Numbered from the stretch's first letter, positions 26,342 through 35,169 are shown. The stretch: 64,000 bases of DNA from Antrihabitans stalactiti (GCF_012932915.1 NZ_VCQU01000004.1:1-64000), one strand, 5' to 3'. Program-made: numbers and translations. The notes: generated from the sequence alone by a model not told the origin.

Positions 26342-27180
26342 GCGACACCTGCTTTCAGCCAACGCTCGGGAATCTCGGTTTGCAGGCTGTCGCCCGGCGC
26401 GCCGGCGTAGCCGTGCCACAACGTGGCCATGTTGAAACGAACGACGTAGAACCACTCCGGCTTCGCGTCAGGCGTATCCCACGTCTCCTCCTCGGGAGCG
26501 GGACTTTCGTACGCGAGCGAGGCGATCTCGCCGACTGCTCCGCGCACGTATTCCGGTGTGCGCGTGTAGAACAGAGCTGGCAATTCGCGTACGACCACGG
26601 AATCGCCGACCTTGAATTTCGCCGGATCGGCCTTGCCGGCGAACACCTGCGGGTCGCCCTTGCCGACCGCGTGGATGTGGTGGGTGTTGCGCTTGACCTG
26701 TGAGCCGTCGCCCTCGAATTTCGGCTTGGCCTCCAACGTCTTTCCGGCCATGCCTCCGTCGTAGCGCTCTCTCACCTCTTCCATTCGCTCGCTCAGCTCG
26801 GTCAAGCCGAGTAAATGCTTCTCCACGAGGACTCGCGCGACGGCGAGCAGCCATCTCCCGTAATAGGGCAGGCCGAGGTACATGGTGCGGCCCAGGTCGA
26901 CGTTGCCGATCCGACGGCGCTCCTCCGAGATCCAGATCCCACGCCACGCAAGCACTTCGCAGATCACGTAAGTGTTTTCTTCCCAGATCTCGTATTGCTT
27001 GTTCTCGTACTTTATCGGGGCGTCGGGTTCACCGCCCACATCGTGGTCGGTCTTCAGATACGCCCAAATGCGCTTGTGGTCAAGCAGATCTGGCGTCGGC
27101 GCATTCGGCAGTTCGGGATACGAAGACTTGAGCCGGGCGACCAGACCCAGTGCAGCTGCGCGCTCTTCGGCCGTGCTCAT
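26338..27180 (-). CDS. Nitrile hydratase-like beta subunit (fused form)
   Basis: A 280-residue beta-type subunit. Residues about 45-120 match the helical N-terminal part of NHase beta (YEIWEENTYVICEVLAWRGI, YYGRWLLAVARVLVEKHLL). Residues about 185-280 match its SH3-like barrel (FKVGDSVVVRELPALFYTR, PEYVRGAVGEIASLAYES, WFYVVRFNMATLWHGY). In thiocyanate hydrolase these halves are separate proteins; here they are one chain. It is the first gene of the three-gene operon. The ATG at 27180 is preferred, with GGGAG five bases upstream; an ATG 12 bases earlier is possible. Confidence 0.85.
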   Translation of the reverse strand: MSTAEERAAALGLVARLKSSYPELPNAPTPDLLDHKRIWAYLKTDHDVGGEPDAPIKYENKQYEIWEENTYVICEVLAWRGIWISEERRRIGNVDLGRTMYLGLPYYGRWLLAVARVLVEKHLLGLTELSERMEEVRERYDGGMAGKTLEAKPKFEGDGSQVKRNTHHIHAVGKGDPQVFAGKADPAKFKVGDSVVVRELPALFYTRTPEYVRGAVGEIASLAYESPAPEEETWDTPDAKPEWFYVVRFNMATLWHGYAGAPGDSLQTEIPERWLKAGVA

Positions 27181-27350
27181 GGCGGCTCCCATCGTCGGGT
27201 GCGAAGGTTTGCGAATCAAATTTAAGCCTCAACATGGTCGGCGTAAATGATCTTTTAAAAAGATCCCCCAAATACCGCCCATATTTCCTCTCGTCGACCC
27301 TCACGCCAGGCCTACTGCAAATCTCGCCTTCCACGCACTACGGTCTGGGT

Positions 27351-27974
27351 ATGTCAGAGAACGGCTTCGGCGACTTCGAGTTCGAGCGGAAGTTCTTCGT
27401 CCACGACGTCCCCGACGTGGTGGCCGCCGATCCCGCTCCTACGCTGATCGTCCAGGCCTATTTGTTCGCCGCAGACGGCTACGCCGTTCGCGTCAGAGTC
27501 CAAGGCACGGCACCGACCGAGGTGGACGCCACTCCCGCCGAACTGATCGATGCTCTCGGCGAATCGGCTGTAGGAACGATGGCAGCCAAGGGCCCGGCCG
27601 TCGGCGGCACGCGGTACGAAGCCGAACGTGCGCTCGATGGGCTGGTTGCCGGGCAGATCGTGCGACGCGCCGAACACGTGGTCGCGAAGATCCGTTACTC
27701 CTTCTGGCTCGACGAGGACGGCTGGATCATCGACCGATTCCTCGGCGCCAATGCTCCCCTGGTGGTCGCCGAAGTTGAGCGCAGCGGACCCGTCGTCGAC
27801 CTGCAGATTCCGTCCTTTTGCGCCACCGAGATCTCCGAAGACGAGCGATTCAAGAACGAGCACCTCGCCTACCAGCCCTACAGCGATTGGGCAGAGGCGT
27901 ATCGCCGGGAGCTTGCCCTCGTCGGTCCGCAGTTCGTGCACACCCTCGGCCGCAACCGCATCAGCGAAAGCTGA
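27351..27974 (+). CDS. CYTH-domain (triphosphate tunnel) protein
   Basis: A 207-residue CYTH protein. The N-terminal ExExK-type signature is FEFERKFFV, followed by strand blocks of the tunnel fold: AVRVRVQG, TRYEAERAL, VAKIRYSFWLD and LVVAEVE. Actinobacterial relatives include inorganic triphosphatases; some lack activity. The basic and acidic tunnel residues appear kept. No ribosome-binding site is clear at the ATG at 27351; TACGGT lies upstream and could serve a leaderless start. It stands alone, divergent from the nitrile hydratase-like operon. Confidence 0.85.
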   Translation: MSENGFGDFEFERKFFVHDVPDVVAADPAPTLIVQAYLFAADGYAVRVRVQGTAPTEVDATPAELIDALGESAVGTMAAKGPAVGGTRYEAERALDGLVAGQIVRRAEHVVAKIRYSFWLDEDGWIIDRFLGANAPLVVAEVERSGPVVDLQIPSFCATEISEDERFKNEHLAYQPYSDWAEAYRRELALVGPQFVHTLGRNRISES

Positions 27975-28050
27975 AGTTTTCGACCCTGCCTGTCACAAAT
28001 CTGCGCCGGCTGTCGTCTTCATGTCGAATCACCCTCGACAGGAGGACGAC

Positions 28051-28644
28051 ATGACAACCAGCACCCGGGTCCCGGCGACCAAGCTCAGTGGACTGTACGG
28101 CGCACTCATCAAAATGGCGGCTCGCAAGATGCTCGGTCAGGTGCCTGATTCGCTCGGCGTGATGTGGAATCACCCAGCCGTCATGAAGGACTTGATGAAG
28201 ATCGGCAACAAGGTCGACCACTGGGACCGCCTCGACCCCAACCTTGCGACCTTCGCGACGATGGCGGCTGCGGGATACGTCGGCTGCAGCTTCTGCCTGG
28301 ACCTCGGCTACTTCATGGCCCACAACAAGGGCCTGGACGAGGTCAAGGCGCGGGAGGTTCCGCGGTGGCGTGAGTCCAGTGTCTTCACTCCGCTCGAGCG
28401 CAAGGTCATGGACTACGCAGAGGCCATGTGCCAGACGCCGGTGGCCGTGACCGACGAGCTGTCGGCAGCACTGCTCGAGGAGCTCGGCGCACCCGGCTTG
28501 ATCGAGCTGACCGGCCGGATCGGCTTCATGAATCTCAGCGCGCGGAGCAACATCGCGCTGGGAATCCACTCCGCCGAGTTCGCTGACGCCTGTGGCTTGG
28601 CGCCTCTTGCCACCGCAGCGACGGACGTAGTGTCGTCGGCATGA
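28051..28644 (+). CDS. AhpD-like carboxymuconolactone decarboxylase-family protein
   Basis: A 197-residue all-helical protein with the redox-type motif C-S-F-C in AAAGYVGCSFCLDLGYF (about residues 74-77), preceded by Glu/His positions of the AhpD fold. The start has AGGAGG seven bases upstream. Its stop overlaps the start of an ECF41 sigma factor gene (ATGA). Genes for AhpD-like/carboxymuconolactone decarboxylase proteins are the classic neighbours and targets of ECF41 sigma factors, so this protein is probably expressed under that sigma factor. The chemical role is unknown; disulfide or peroxide handling is a reasonable guess. Confidence 0.88.
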   Translation: MTTSTRVPATKLSGLYGALIKMAARKMLGQVPDSLGVMWNHPAVMKDLMKIGNKVDHWDRLDPNLATFATMAAAGYVGCSFCLDLGYFMAHNKGLDEVKAREVPRWRESSVFTPLERKVMDYAEAMCQTPVAVTDELSAALLEELGAPGLIELTGRIGFMNLSARSNIALGIHSAEFADACGLAPLATAATDVVSSA

Positions 28645-29513
28645 GCGACGACCCCTTCGTCACCCACCGCAGCCTGCTCTTCACCGTCGCGTACGAGATG
28701 CTCGGCTCCGCCGCCGACGCCGAAGACGTGGTGCAGGAGAGCTGGCTGAAGTGGATGGGTGTCGACCAGGACGAGGTGCGCGAACCGCGCGCCTATCTGG
28801 TCAGGATCGTCACGCGGGCCGCGCTCGACCGGTTGCGAGCGCTGGCCCGTCGGCGGGAGGAGTACGTCGGCGAATGGCTGCCCGAGCCGCTGCTGACCAG
28901 CCCCGACGTCGCCGACGACGTGGAACTGGCCGACAGCCTGTCGATGGCGATGTTGCTCGTGTTGGAAACGCTGACGCCCACCGAGCGCGCTGTGTTCGTG
29001 CTTCGTGAGGTGTTCGCGCTCGAGTACGAGGAGCTGGCGGACGCTGTCGACAAGACTCCCGCAGCCGTCCGCCAGATCGCGCACCGGGCACGCGCCCACG
29101 TCTCCGCGCGTCGACCTCGATCGGACGTGACGCAGACCGAGGCCCAAGGTGTGATGGCTGCCTTCAAACGTGCCGTGGAGGTCGGCGACCTACAAGGCCT
29201 TGCTGACATCTTGGCCCCCGACGTCGTCCTGTTGGGCGACGGCGGCGGCATCAAGCAAGCAGTACCGCGGCCCGTTCTGGGTGCGGACAAGGTGGCGCGT
29301 CTGTTGGTTGCCGGGATGGCGAAAGTCGGGACCGGTCTCGTCTTCGAGCCGGCGCAGCTCAACGGTTGGCCCGCCCTCATCGCGCGCTTCGAAGGCGAAC
29401 TCGACAGCATCATCGCGTTGCGGCTGGAAGATGGGCTGATCTCGGGGATCTACGCGGTCCGGAACCCCGAGAAGCTGACCCGCGTGGAGCATGAGACGTC
29501 CGTCAGGCGCTGA
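28641..29513 (+). CDS. ECF41-group RNA polymerase sigma factor
   Basis: A 290-residue sigma factor of the SigJ/ECF41 type. Sigma2 (about residues 8-75) and sigma4 (about 110-160, with TPTERAVFVLREVFALEYEE) are followed by a SnoaL-like C-terminal domain that controls activity in cis. ECF41 marker motifs are present: WLPEP (79-83) between the sigma domains, DGGG (200-203) and NPEKL (275-279) in the C-terminal domain. The linker and extension replace an anti-sigma factor, and none is encoded nearby. It is coupled to the upstream AhpD-like gene. Its last 11 bases overlap the convergent tetR gene. Confidence 0.93.
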   Translation: MSDDPFVTHRSLLFTVAYEMLGSAADAEDVVQESWLKWMGVDQDEVREPRAYLVRIVTRAALDRLRALARRREEYVGEWLPEPLLTSPDVADDVELADSLSMAMLLVLETLTPTERAVFVLREVFALEYEELADAVDKTPAAVRQIAHRARAHVSARRPRSDVTQTEAQGVMAAFKRAVEVGDLQGLADILAPDVVLLGDGGGIKQAVPRPVLGADKVARLLVAGMAKVGTGLVFEPAQLNGWPALIARFEGELDSIIALRLEDGLISGIYAVRNPEKLTRVEHETSVRR

Positions 29514-30087
29514 CCGAAAGATGCGCGCCCAGCAGCACGGTGAGTTGAGCTCGCGCGTCGTCGAAAGGCTGGGTGGATTTCAGCGCACGGCTCTGCACGA
29601 TTGCCCCTTCGATCACTGATAGCAGCAACCCTGCCAGCTGTCCGGCAGCGTCGCCGCGCACGCCGGCCGCGGCGAGACCGTGCGCCAACCGCGAGGTCCA
29701 TGCCCTGAACGCCTGGCTGGCAGCTGCCTGCACGGCGGGGTCCAACTCGTCGAGCGCGGCCGCCATCATGAAAGACCCTTCGCGGTAGTCGCTCGTCTCG
29801 AGTGGGCGCCGCCAGAAGTCGAACAGCGCGTCCAGCCAGCCGTCGAGTGACGGCGCCGTCGCGAGTGCGTCTGCGGACTTACTGATGTGGGTGTGGACAA
29901 CGCGAGAAACGATGCGCGCTGCGACCTCGACCAGCTCGCTCTTTCCCGACGGGAAGTGCTGATACATCGAGTTCCGTGACGCGTTGCTCCGCGCGAGAAG
30001 CTCCGACAAACCAGCGGCGTGCACGCCGTGCTCCTGCACGATCGAAATGATGCTCGAAATCAGTCGCGCGCGCGGGCCGGTGGTCAT
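29503..30087 (-). CDS. TetR-family regulator (LmrA/YxaF-like)
   Basis: A 194-residue TetR protein. The helix-turn-helix reads VQEHGVHAAGLSELLARSNASRNSMYQHF. The C-terminal domain matches the LmrA/YxaF type (FWRRPLETSDYREGSFMMA). It is divergent from the ketoacyl synthase gene. Two near-identical palindromes lie in the shared promoter region (30100-30149), one close to its own start, so it likely represses itself and the synthase. The ligand is unknown, possibly an acyl compound given the target. Confidence 0.92.
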   Translation of the reverse strand: MTTGPRARLISSIISIVQEHGVHAAGLSELLARSNASRNSMYQHFPSGKSELVEVAARIVSRVVHTHISKSADALATAPSLDGWLDALFDFWRRPLETSDYREGSFMMAAALDELDPAVQAAASQAFRAWTSRLAHGLAAAGVRGDAAGQLAGLLLSVIEGAIVQSRALKSTQPFDDARAQLTVLLGAHLSVSA

Positions 30088-30099
30088 CAGTCTCCTTGT

Positions 30100-30149
30100 T
30101 GAACCGATCGGTTCATGCTATACGTTATACCAATGGACCGATTGGTTCA
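30100..30149. promoter_or_regulatory. Two TetR operators in the tetR/KAS III promoter
   Basis: TGAACCGATCGGTTCA (30100-30115) is a perfect 16-base palindrome; TGGACCGATTGGTTCA (30134-30149) is a near-perfect second copy, with centres 34 bases apart. Between them lies TATACGTTATACC, which can provide -10 boxes in both directions. This is a typical TetR divergent operator layout. Confidence 0.85.
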
Positions 30150-30162
30150 CCGAGAGGGAAAA

Positions 30163-31197
30163 ATGACCGCGACCATCGCCACCGCGACCCGAGTAACCCA
30201 CGCCGCCCTACTCGGACTCGGTGCATACCGACCCCGCCGAGTCGTGCCGAACGCCGAGATCGTCGACCAGATCAACTCGACCGACGAATGGATCAAAACC
30301 AGGTCCGGCATCGAGGCTCGACGCTGGGCCGGCGATGACGAGACGATCGTGTCCATGAGCACGGCAGCGTCCCGCGACGCGCTGAAGGCCGCAGGCATCC
30401 GAGCCGACCAGGTCGACGCCGTTGTCCTCGCAACCTCGTCGCAGATGGTGCTCGGACCGTCGGCGGGCGCGGTCGTCGCCACGGAACTGGGCATGACCGA
30501 CACCGCCGCATTCGACGTCTCTGCGGGTTGCGCGGGGTTCTGCTACGCCCTCGCCGACGCAGCGGCCCTTGTTCGCGCGGGCGAGGCTCAGTACGTGTTG
30601 GTGATCGGCGTGGAACGGCTGTCGGACCTTCTCGATCCGCACGACAGGACGTGTGCCTTCATCTTCGCCGACGGTGCAGGCGCCGCAATCGTCGGTCCGT
30701 CCGAGACCGAAGGAATCGGCCCGGTCGCGTGGGGCTCCGACGGCAGCCAAACTCAAGCAATCAAGCAGGACAAGGACTTTCAGCAGTACTTTGCCGAGGT
30801 CGCAGCCGCTGAGGCCGTCGGCGAGACAACGGTCCGGCCGTACATCCGCATGAACGGCAGCGCCGTGTTCCGCTGGGCGGTCACCTACTTGGAGAAGGCC
30901 TGCCGCGAGGCGCTCGACCGCGCGGGCGTGTCGGTCGAGGACCTGGATGCATTTGTTCCTCACCAGGCGAACGGCCGAATCACGGACGCGCTGATCCGCA
31001 CGCTCGGACTCCCCGACACTGCTGCTGTCGCACGCGACATCGTCGAGACCGGCAACACCAGCGCAGCCTCGATTCCCATGGCAATGGAGCAGCTGCTGCG
31101 GTCGGGCGAAGCGAAGCCGGGCGACCTCGCCCTCCTGCTCGGATTCGGCGCAGGCCTCGCTTACGCGGGTCAGGTCGTCAAGCTCCCCGCGATCTGA
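30163..31197 (+). CDS. Beta-ketoacyl-ACP synthase III (KAS III/FabH-like)
   Basis: A 344-residue thiolase-fold condensing enzyme. The catalytic triad is present: C123 in SAGCAGFCYAL, H267 in PHQANGRI and N298 in ETGNTSAASIP. The N-terminal ITKRSGI-type block is WIKTRSGIEARRW. It would condense an acyl-CoA primer with malonyl-ACP. With its own TetR regulator and no other fatty acid genes beside it, it is probably a specialised or inducible copy rather than the housekeeping FabH. The ATG at 30163, after GAGAGGGAAAA, was chosen over an in-frame start at 30115 that would lie in the operator. Confidence 0.92.
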   Translation: MTATIATATRVTHAALLGLGAYRPRRVVPNAEIVDQINSTDEWIKTRSGIEARRWAGDDETIVSMSTAASRDALKAAGIRADQVDAVVLATSSQMVLGPSAGAVVATELGMTDTAAFDVSAGCAGFCYALADAAALVRAGEAQYVLVIGVERLSDLLDPHDRTCAFIFADGAGAAIVGPSETEGIGPVAWGSDGSQTQAIKQDKDFQQYFAEVAAAEAVGETTVRPYIRMNGSAVFRWAVTYLEKACREALDRAGVSVEDLDAFVPHQANGRITDALIRTLGLPDTAAVARDIVETGNTSAASIPMAMEQLLRSGEAKPGDLALLLGFGAGLAYAGQVVKLPAI

Positions 31198-31236
31198 GCG
31201 ACACCGACACCGCTGACACCGGCGGTACCGTGACAT

Positions 31237-32808
31237 ATGGGTCTGTCTCGTCGGCAGCTGTTGCGGTTCGGCACGGCCGGTTCGGCGGCTCTACTGGTCG
31301 GGGCGGCGGCGGGCAGTCAACGGTTCCCGGCTCCGCGCTGGGTCGGTAGCTACCCTTTCGCGCTCGGGGTCGCATCAGGTGATCCGACGCACGACGGCGT
31401 GGTCTTGTGGACTCGGCTGGCACCGGACCCACTCGCCCCCGACGGTCTCGGTGGCATGCCGTTGGCGCCGGTGACCGTTGACTACGAAGTCGCGGACGAC
31501 GAACTGTTTCGGCACGTCGTCGCGCGCGGATCGGTCGTCGCCACCCGCGCATTTGCCCATTCGGTGCATCCGGAAGTCCAAGGGCTGCAGCCCGATCGCT
31601 GGTATTTCTACCGCTTTCGGGCAGGCTCGGCGATATCCCCGATCGGGCGGACGCGGACCTCCCCCGCCCCAGGTGCACCGGTATCGACGATGCGGTTCGC
31701 GTTCGCCTCGTGCCAGTCGTGGAGCTCGGGCTACTTCACCGCATACGAGCACATGAGCGCCGAGGACCTCGACCTGGTCGTCCATCTGGGCGACTACATC
31801 TACGAGCGTGCGTGGCGGTTCGCCCGCGTGGGCGCCGAGGTCGATCCCGTCTTCCGCGAGGAGGCATACAACCTGACGGGCTATCGGTTGCTGTACGCGC
31901 AAGCGAAAGCCGAGGAGCCGCTGCGAGCCGCACATGCGGCGTTCCCCTGGTTGGTCACGATGGACGACCACGAAGTCGACAACAATTGGGCCGCCGATTC
32001 GCCGGGTCTCGGCTACGACTTCTACAAGATTCCTGCATTGTTTCGTCGTCGTCGCGCTGCGGCATTTCAGGCGATGTACGAACACCAGCCGCTTCGACTC
32101 GCTCAGCTGCCGTCGAACGGATCGATGCGCGTGCATCGTCGCTACAGTTTCGGCGATCTCGCCGACATCACCATGCTCGACACCCGGCAATACAGGACTG
32201 CGCAACCGTGCGGCGACGTCGTCACCGACTGTGCCGATCGGTTCGACCCAGCGGGCACGATTCTCGGCGCACAACAACGGGATTGGCTGCTCGATGGCTT
32301 CGGCAAATCCGCCGCGCGCTGGCAGATACTCGGCAACCAGGTCGCCATGAGTCAGACCGACAACGACCCCGGGCCCGGGGTCGCATTGGGTACGGACGCC
32401 TGGGATGGATACGTTGCCGATCGCAACGCCGTGCTCGGCACCGCAGCCGACCGTGGCGTGCGGAATCTCGTGGTAATCACGGGCGACCGCCATCAGAACC
32501 AGGCGTCGAATCTGCGCCGCGACTTCTCGACTCCCGAATCACCAGTCGTCGCAGCCGAATTCACCGGAACGTCGGTTACGACGGGCAACGACGGCGCGGA
32601 CATGAACGACACCGGTCGGCGCCTGTTTGCCGCCAACCCAGACCTGAAGTTCTTCAACTCCCAGCGCGGTTACGTTCGCGTCGAACTAGACCGCTCGCTG
32701 TGGCGCAACGACTTTCGCGTCGTGCCGTATATAACGCGCCCCGGCGCGCCGATTTCTACGCGCGCTCAGCTCGTCGTCGAGGACGGGATTCCCGGCGTAG
32801 CAAACTGA
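31237..32808 (+). CDS. PhoD-type alkaline phosphatase, Tat-exported
   Basis: A 523-residue secreted phosphodiesterase/phosphatase. The twin-arginine signal is MGLSRRQLLRFGTAG. An N-terminal PhoD beta domain (PFALGVASGDPTHDGVVLWTRL) is followed by the metallophosphoesterase core with metal-ligand blocks VVHLGDYIYE, TMDDHEVDNN and VVITGDRHQN. PhoD enzymes use Fe(III) and Ca and release phosphate from phosphodiesters or teichoic-like polymers outside the cell, usually under phosphate starvation. No Pho box was identified in the short upstream region. It stands alone, downstream of the KAS III gene. Confidence 0.93.
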   Translation: MGLSRRQLLRFGTAGSAALLVGAAAGSQRFPAPRWVGSYPFALGVASGDPTHDGVVLWTRLAPDPLAPDGLGGMPLAPVTVDYEVADDELFRHVVARGSVVATRAFAHSVHPEVQGLQPDRWYFYRFRAGSAISPIGRTRTSPAPGAPVSTMRFAFASCQSWSSGYFTAYEHMSAEDLDLVVHLGDYIYERAWRFARVGAEVDPVFREEAYNLTGYRLLYAQAKAEEPLRAAHAAFPWLVTMDDHEVDNNWAADSPGLGYDFYKIPALFRRRRAAAFQAMYEHQPLRLAQLPSNGSMRVHRRYSFGDLADITMLDTRQYRTAQPCGDVVTDCADRFDPAGTILGAQQRDWLLDGFGKSAARWQILGNQVAMSQTDNDPGPGVALGTDAWDGYVADRNAVLGTAADRGVRNLVVITGDRHQNQASNLRRDFSTPESPVVAAEFTGTSVTTGNDGADMNDTGRRLFAANPDLKFFNSQRGYVRVELDRSLWRNDFRVVPYITRPGAPISTRAQLVVEDGIPGVAN

Positions 32809-32962
32809 CCAACCGGGCATCGCAGAATCAGGATTCACCGGAATGCATCGTTAGCGCATCGTTTGAGAGTAGGATCGCCTGACGTCAGAAAACCGTATCA
32901 GGGAGGGGGCCACCGATGGTCCTCTCACCTGTTTCGCCGCTCCCGGAGCGACGTGGTCTGCA

Positions 32963-33838
32963 ATGAACCCGGCCGATGGCCTGGATGACGCAGGCGAGGT
33001 GACGCCCGACAGCACGGACCCGAACGCTGGCTACACGGTCCGAACTGTCGCGCTCATGCTGGGAATCCCGGTTGCGACTCTGCGGAGTTGGACGCGCCGA
33101 TACGGAGTCGGTCCGTCGGGGCATTGGCCAGGTCGCCATCGTCGCTACACACCCATCGACGTCGCGGTGCTGCGGCACATGCAAACTCTCATCCAGCAAG
33201 GATCGAGTTCGGTCGAAGCGGCACGTCATGCGATGGCTGCCAATCCGCGTCCGGCGGCCGATCCCGAGCAACTGCTCGCTGCAGCCATGCGCCTCGACTC
33301 ACCCGCCGCCGCGCGCATCGTCGACGAATACATAGTCCATCACGGCGTCATCGCGACCTGGGACCTGCTGTGCCGTCCAGCTTTCGTTGCGATCGAGGCT
33401 CTGCAATCGGACGGCGACGGCTGCATCGACGTCGAACATCTGTTGTCGTGGACGGTGACTCGCTGCTTCCAGGGCGTGCCACTCTGGCCCAGCGAGTCGG
33501 CAGCGTCGGTTGTTCTGGCCTGTGCCGACGAAGAAACCCACTCCCTTCCCCTTGAAGCGCTGCGGGCCGCGTTGAGCGAGCACGCCGTCTCCGTGCTCAT
33601 GCTCGGCGCAGCCGTCCCACCTTCGGCGCTCGTGGATACCGTCGCGCGACGGACTTCCGAAATATCTGTCGTTCTATGGGCACAGACTCCACGTACGGCG
33701 CACGTCAGCTCGGTGCACGTGGTCCAGGCCGCAGGCGCGCGGGTGCTCGTCGCCGGTCCAGGCTGGAACGCATCAGAACTCCCCGACTCCGTGGTTCAGC
33801 TCACCGGCCTCGGCGATGCGGTCCAGCACCTGCGCTGA
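32963..33838 (+). CDS. CarH/LitR-like MerR regulator with altered cobalamin site
   Basis: A 291-residue regulator. The N-terminal MerR helix-turn-helix (YTVRTVALMLGIPVATLRSWTRRYG, with HRRYTPIDVAVLRHMQTL) is followed by a helical cap (HLLSWTVTRCF block with D-V-E-H) and a Rossmann-like B12-binding domain (LACADEETHSLPLEALRAAL, LMLGAAVPPSALVDTV). In CarH, B12 is held by W-x9-EH and a lower-axial His. Here the EH pair is kept but the tryptophan position is occupied by Gln. It may bind a modified cobalamin weakly or sense something else. Targets are unknown; no carotenoid genes adjoin it. Confidence 0.82.
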   Translation: MNPADGLDDAGEVTPDSTDPNAGYTVRTVALMLGIPVATLRSWTRRYGVGPSGHWPGRHRRYTPIDVAVLRHMQTLIQQGSSSVEAARHAMAANPRPAADPEQLLAAAMRLDSPAAARIVDEYIVHHGVIATWDLLCRPAFVAIEALQSDGDGCIDVEHLLSWTVTRCFQGVPLWPSESAASVVLACADEETHSLPLEALRAALSEHAVSVLMLGAAVPPSALVDTVARRTSEISVVLWAQTPRTAHVSSVHVVQAAGARVLVAGPGWNASELPDSVVQLTGLGDAVQHLR

Positions 33839-33848
33839 CCTAGCGAGT

Positions 33849-34110
33849 TCAGCCGGGATACACCCCTGCGATCGGTGCGCTGGCGACGGGGATCTGGTCG
33901 GTGATGGTGCCGGTCGCGGTGTCGTAGATGTCCAGCGTGGAGCCTTGTGTGTTCAGCGGTGCGAAGTATGCGAGCGTGAATTTGAACGGCTGCAAGAAGT
34001 CAGGGACGTTCGAGCCTGGCCCGCGACGACCAACTTCGCCGCAGCGCCAATCTTCACAGCCTTGCCTCCAATTCGTCCGCCATTCAAGCTGACCTCGGCG
34101 GTCGTTGGAT
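33849..34110 (-). pseudogene. Frameshifted C-terminal remnant of a secreted-type protein
   Basis: Read leftward, one frame gives NPTTAEVSLNGGRIGGKAVK and continues IGAAAKLVVAG. It then jumps by one base into another frame giving GPGSNVPDFLQPFKFTLAYF, then APLNTQGSTLDIYDTATG and TITDQIPVASAPIAGVYPG before TGA at 33851-33849. The two parts read as one protein tail only if the frame shift near 34035 is repaired. The 5' part is missing, cut off where the AraC gene ends. The parent family is not recognised. This explains an otherwise empty 270-base gap. Confidence 0.6.
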
Positions 34111-35169
34111 TCACTTTCGATGAGCGGTCGAGGTCGAATCTGCGCCGGCTCGCCCGCCTGCCCGAAAGTAGCTGGGCGCCGTTCCTTCCCAGCGTTTGAA
34201 GGCGTGGGTGAAGTTCGCCGTTTCTGCGTAGCCGAGTTGTTTCGCGATCTCCTCGACAGTCAGTTCGGTGGCCAGCAATTCGATCGCACGCTTGCGCCGG
34301 ACCTCGTCCAGCAGTTCACGAAACGAGGTGCCCTCGGCTGCGAGACGACGCCGCAGGGTCCGCGGATCGATATGCAGTCCGTCGGCGACGGCAGGCATCG
34401 ACGGCAACTCCCCGGGATTGTGGAGCAGCCTGCTACGGACCTGACCGGCGATGCCGACGCGCGCCAACCGTCGCTCGAGGAGGTCCTGGCACTGCCGCTC
34501 GAAGGCGCGCGCGGTGTTCGCGTCCGCTTGCGGCAGCCGAAGGTCGAGCATCGAGCGCGGCAGCACCAGCCGGTTACTCCGCTGATGTGCGTGCACGCAA
34601 TCAGGGGGCATTCGTAGCTCTTCCCCGAGTAATGCGGCACGCTCGCTGTCCAGCGTGGTTTCCAGCCGACGAGGTACAAAGTCGACCTGCGCTCCGCGCA
34701 AGGCTGCGGCGAGCCCAGCGACGTCACGCTCGACGACGAACGGCCTCACATCGGCCGGCAACTCGCTGTCGTCTGCGAACACGTACGCGTCGTCGGCGTC
34801 GCTTTCGATCGAGAAACGCAGGTGAGTCGGCGATAGCGCGAGAAACGGGATCGCCCGCTCGACCGCCTCTCGCAAGGTCGGGCCGGCGAGCAGCATGAAT
34901 CCGATCACGCCTGATCGACCTATCGTCGAGTGCAGGCCGACCTCGATGCCGACGCCTGGGCGATCTCCGAGTCGGGCAACGAGGTTTCGGATCACATCGA
35001 ATTCCTGATGCGCCCAGATCTCTGCGTTCTCGTCGTTGAGGTCGCCCTCCGTCAGTCCGGTGCCCACGAGGCACTCCGCCGCAGTCATTCCGTGCGCAAT
35101 GCCTGCTTCGACCATGATTCGCACGCCCTCGGTGCCGCGCGGGACCGCCCATACCGGAGCAACAACCAT
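34111..35169 (-). CDS. AraC-family regulator (arabinose-binding/OruR-like N-terminus)
   Basis: A 352-residue regulator. Residues about 15-205 match the N-terminal ligand domain found in OruR/ArgR-like AraC proteins (GIEVGLHSTIGRSGVIGFML). The C-terminal double helix-turn-helix contains MPAVADGLHIDPRTLRRRLA and VEEIAKQLGYAETANFTHAF with FKRWEGTAPSYFR. It is divergent from the desaturase fusion gene 73 bases away, which it most likely activates in response to a fatty acid-like or other lipophilic signal. The last 13 residues read into sequence beside a pseudogene and may not be ancestral. Confidence 0.9.
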   Translation of the reverse strand: MVVAPVWAVPRGTEGVRIMVEAGIAHGMTAAECLVGTGLTEGDLNDENAEIWAHQEFDVIRNLVARLGDRPGVGIEVGLHSTIGRSGVIGFMLLAGPTLREAVERAIPFLALSPTHLRFSIESDADDAYVFADDSELPADVRPFVVERDVAGLAAALRGAQVDFVPRRLETTLDSERAALLGEELRMPPDCVHAHQRSNRLVLPRSMLDLRLPQADANTARAFERQCQDLLERRLARVGIAGQVRSRLLHNPGELPSMPAVADGLHIDPRTLRRRLAAEGTSFRELLDEVRRKRAIELLATELTVEEIAKQLGYAETANFTHAFKRWEGTAPSYFRAGGRAGADSTSTAHRK

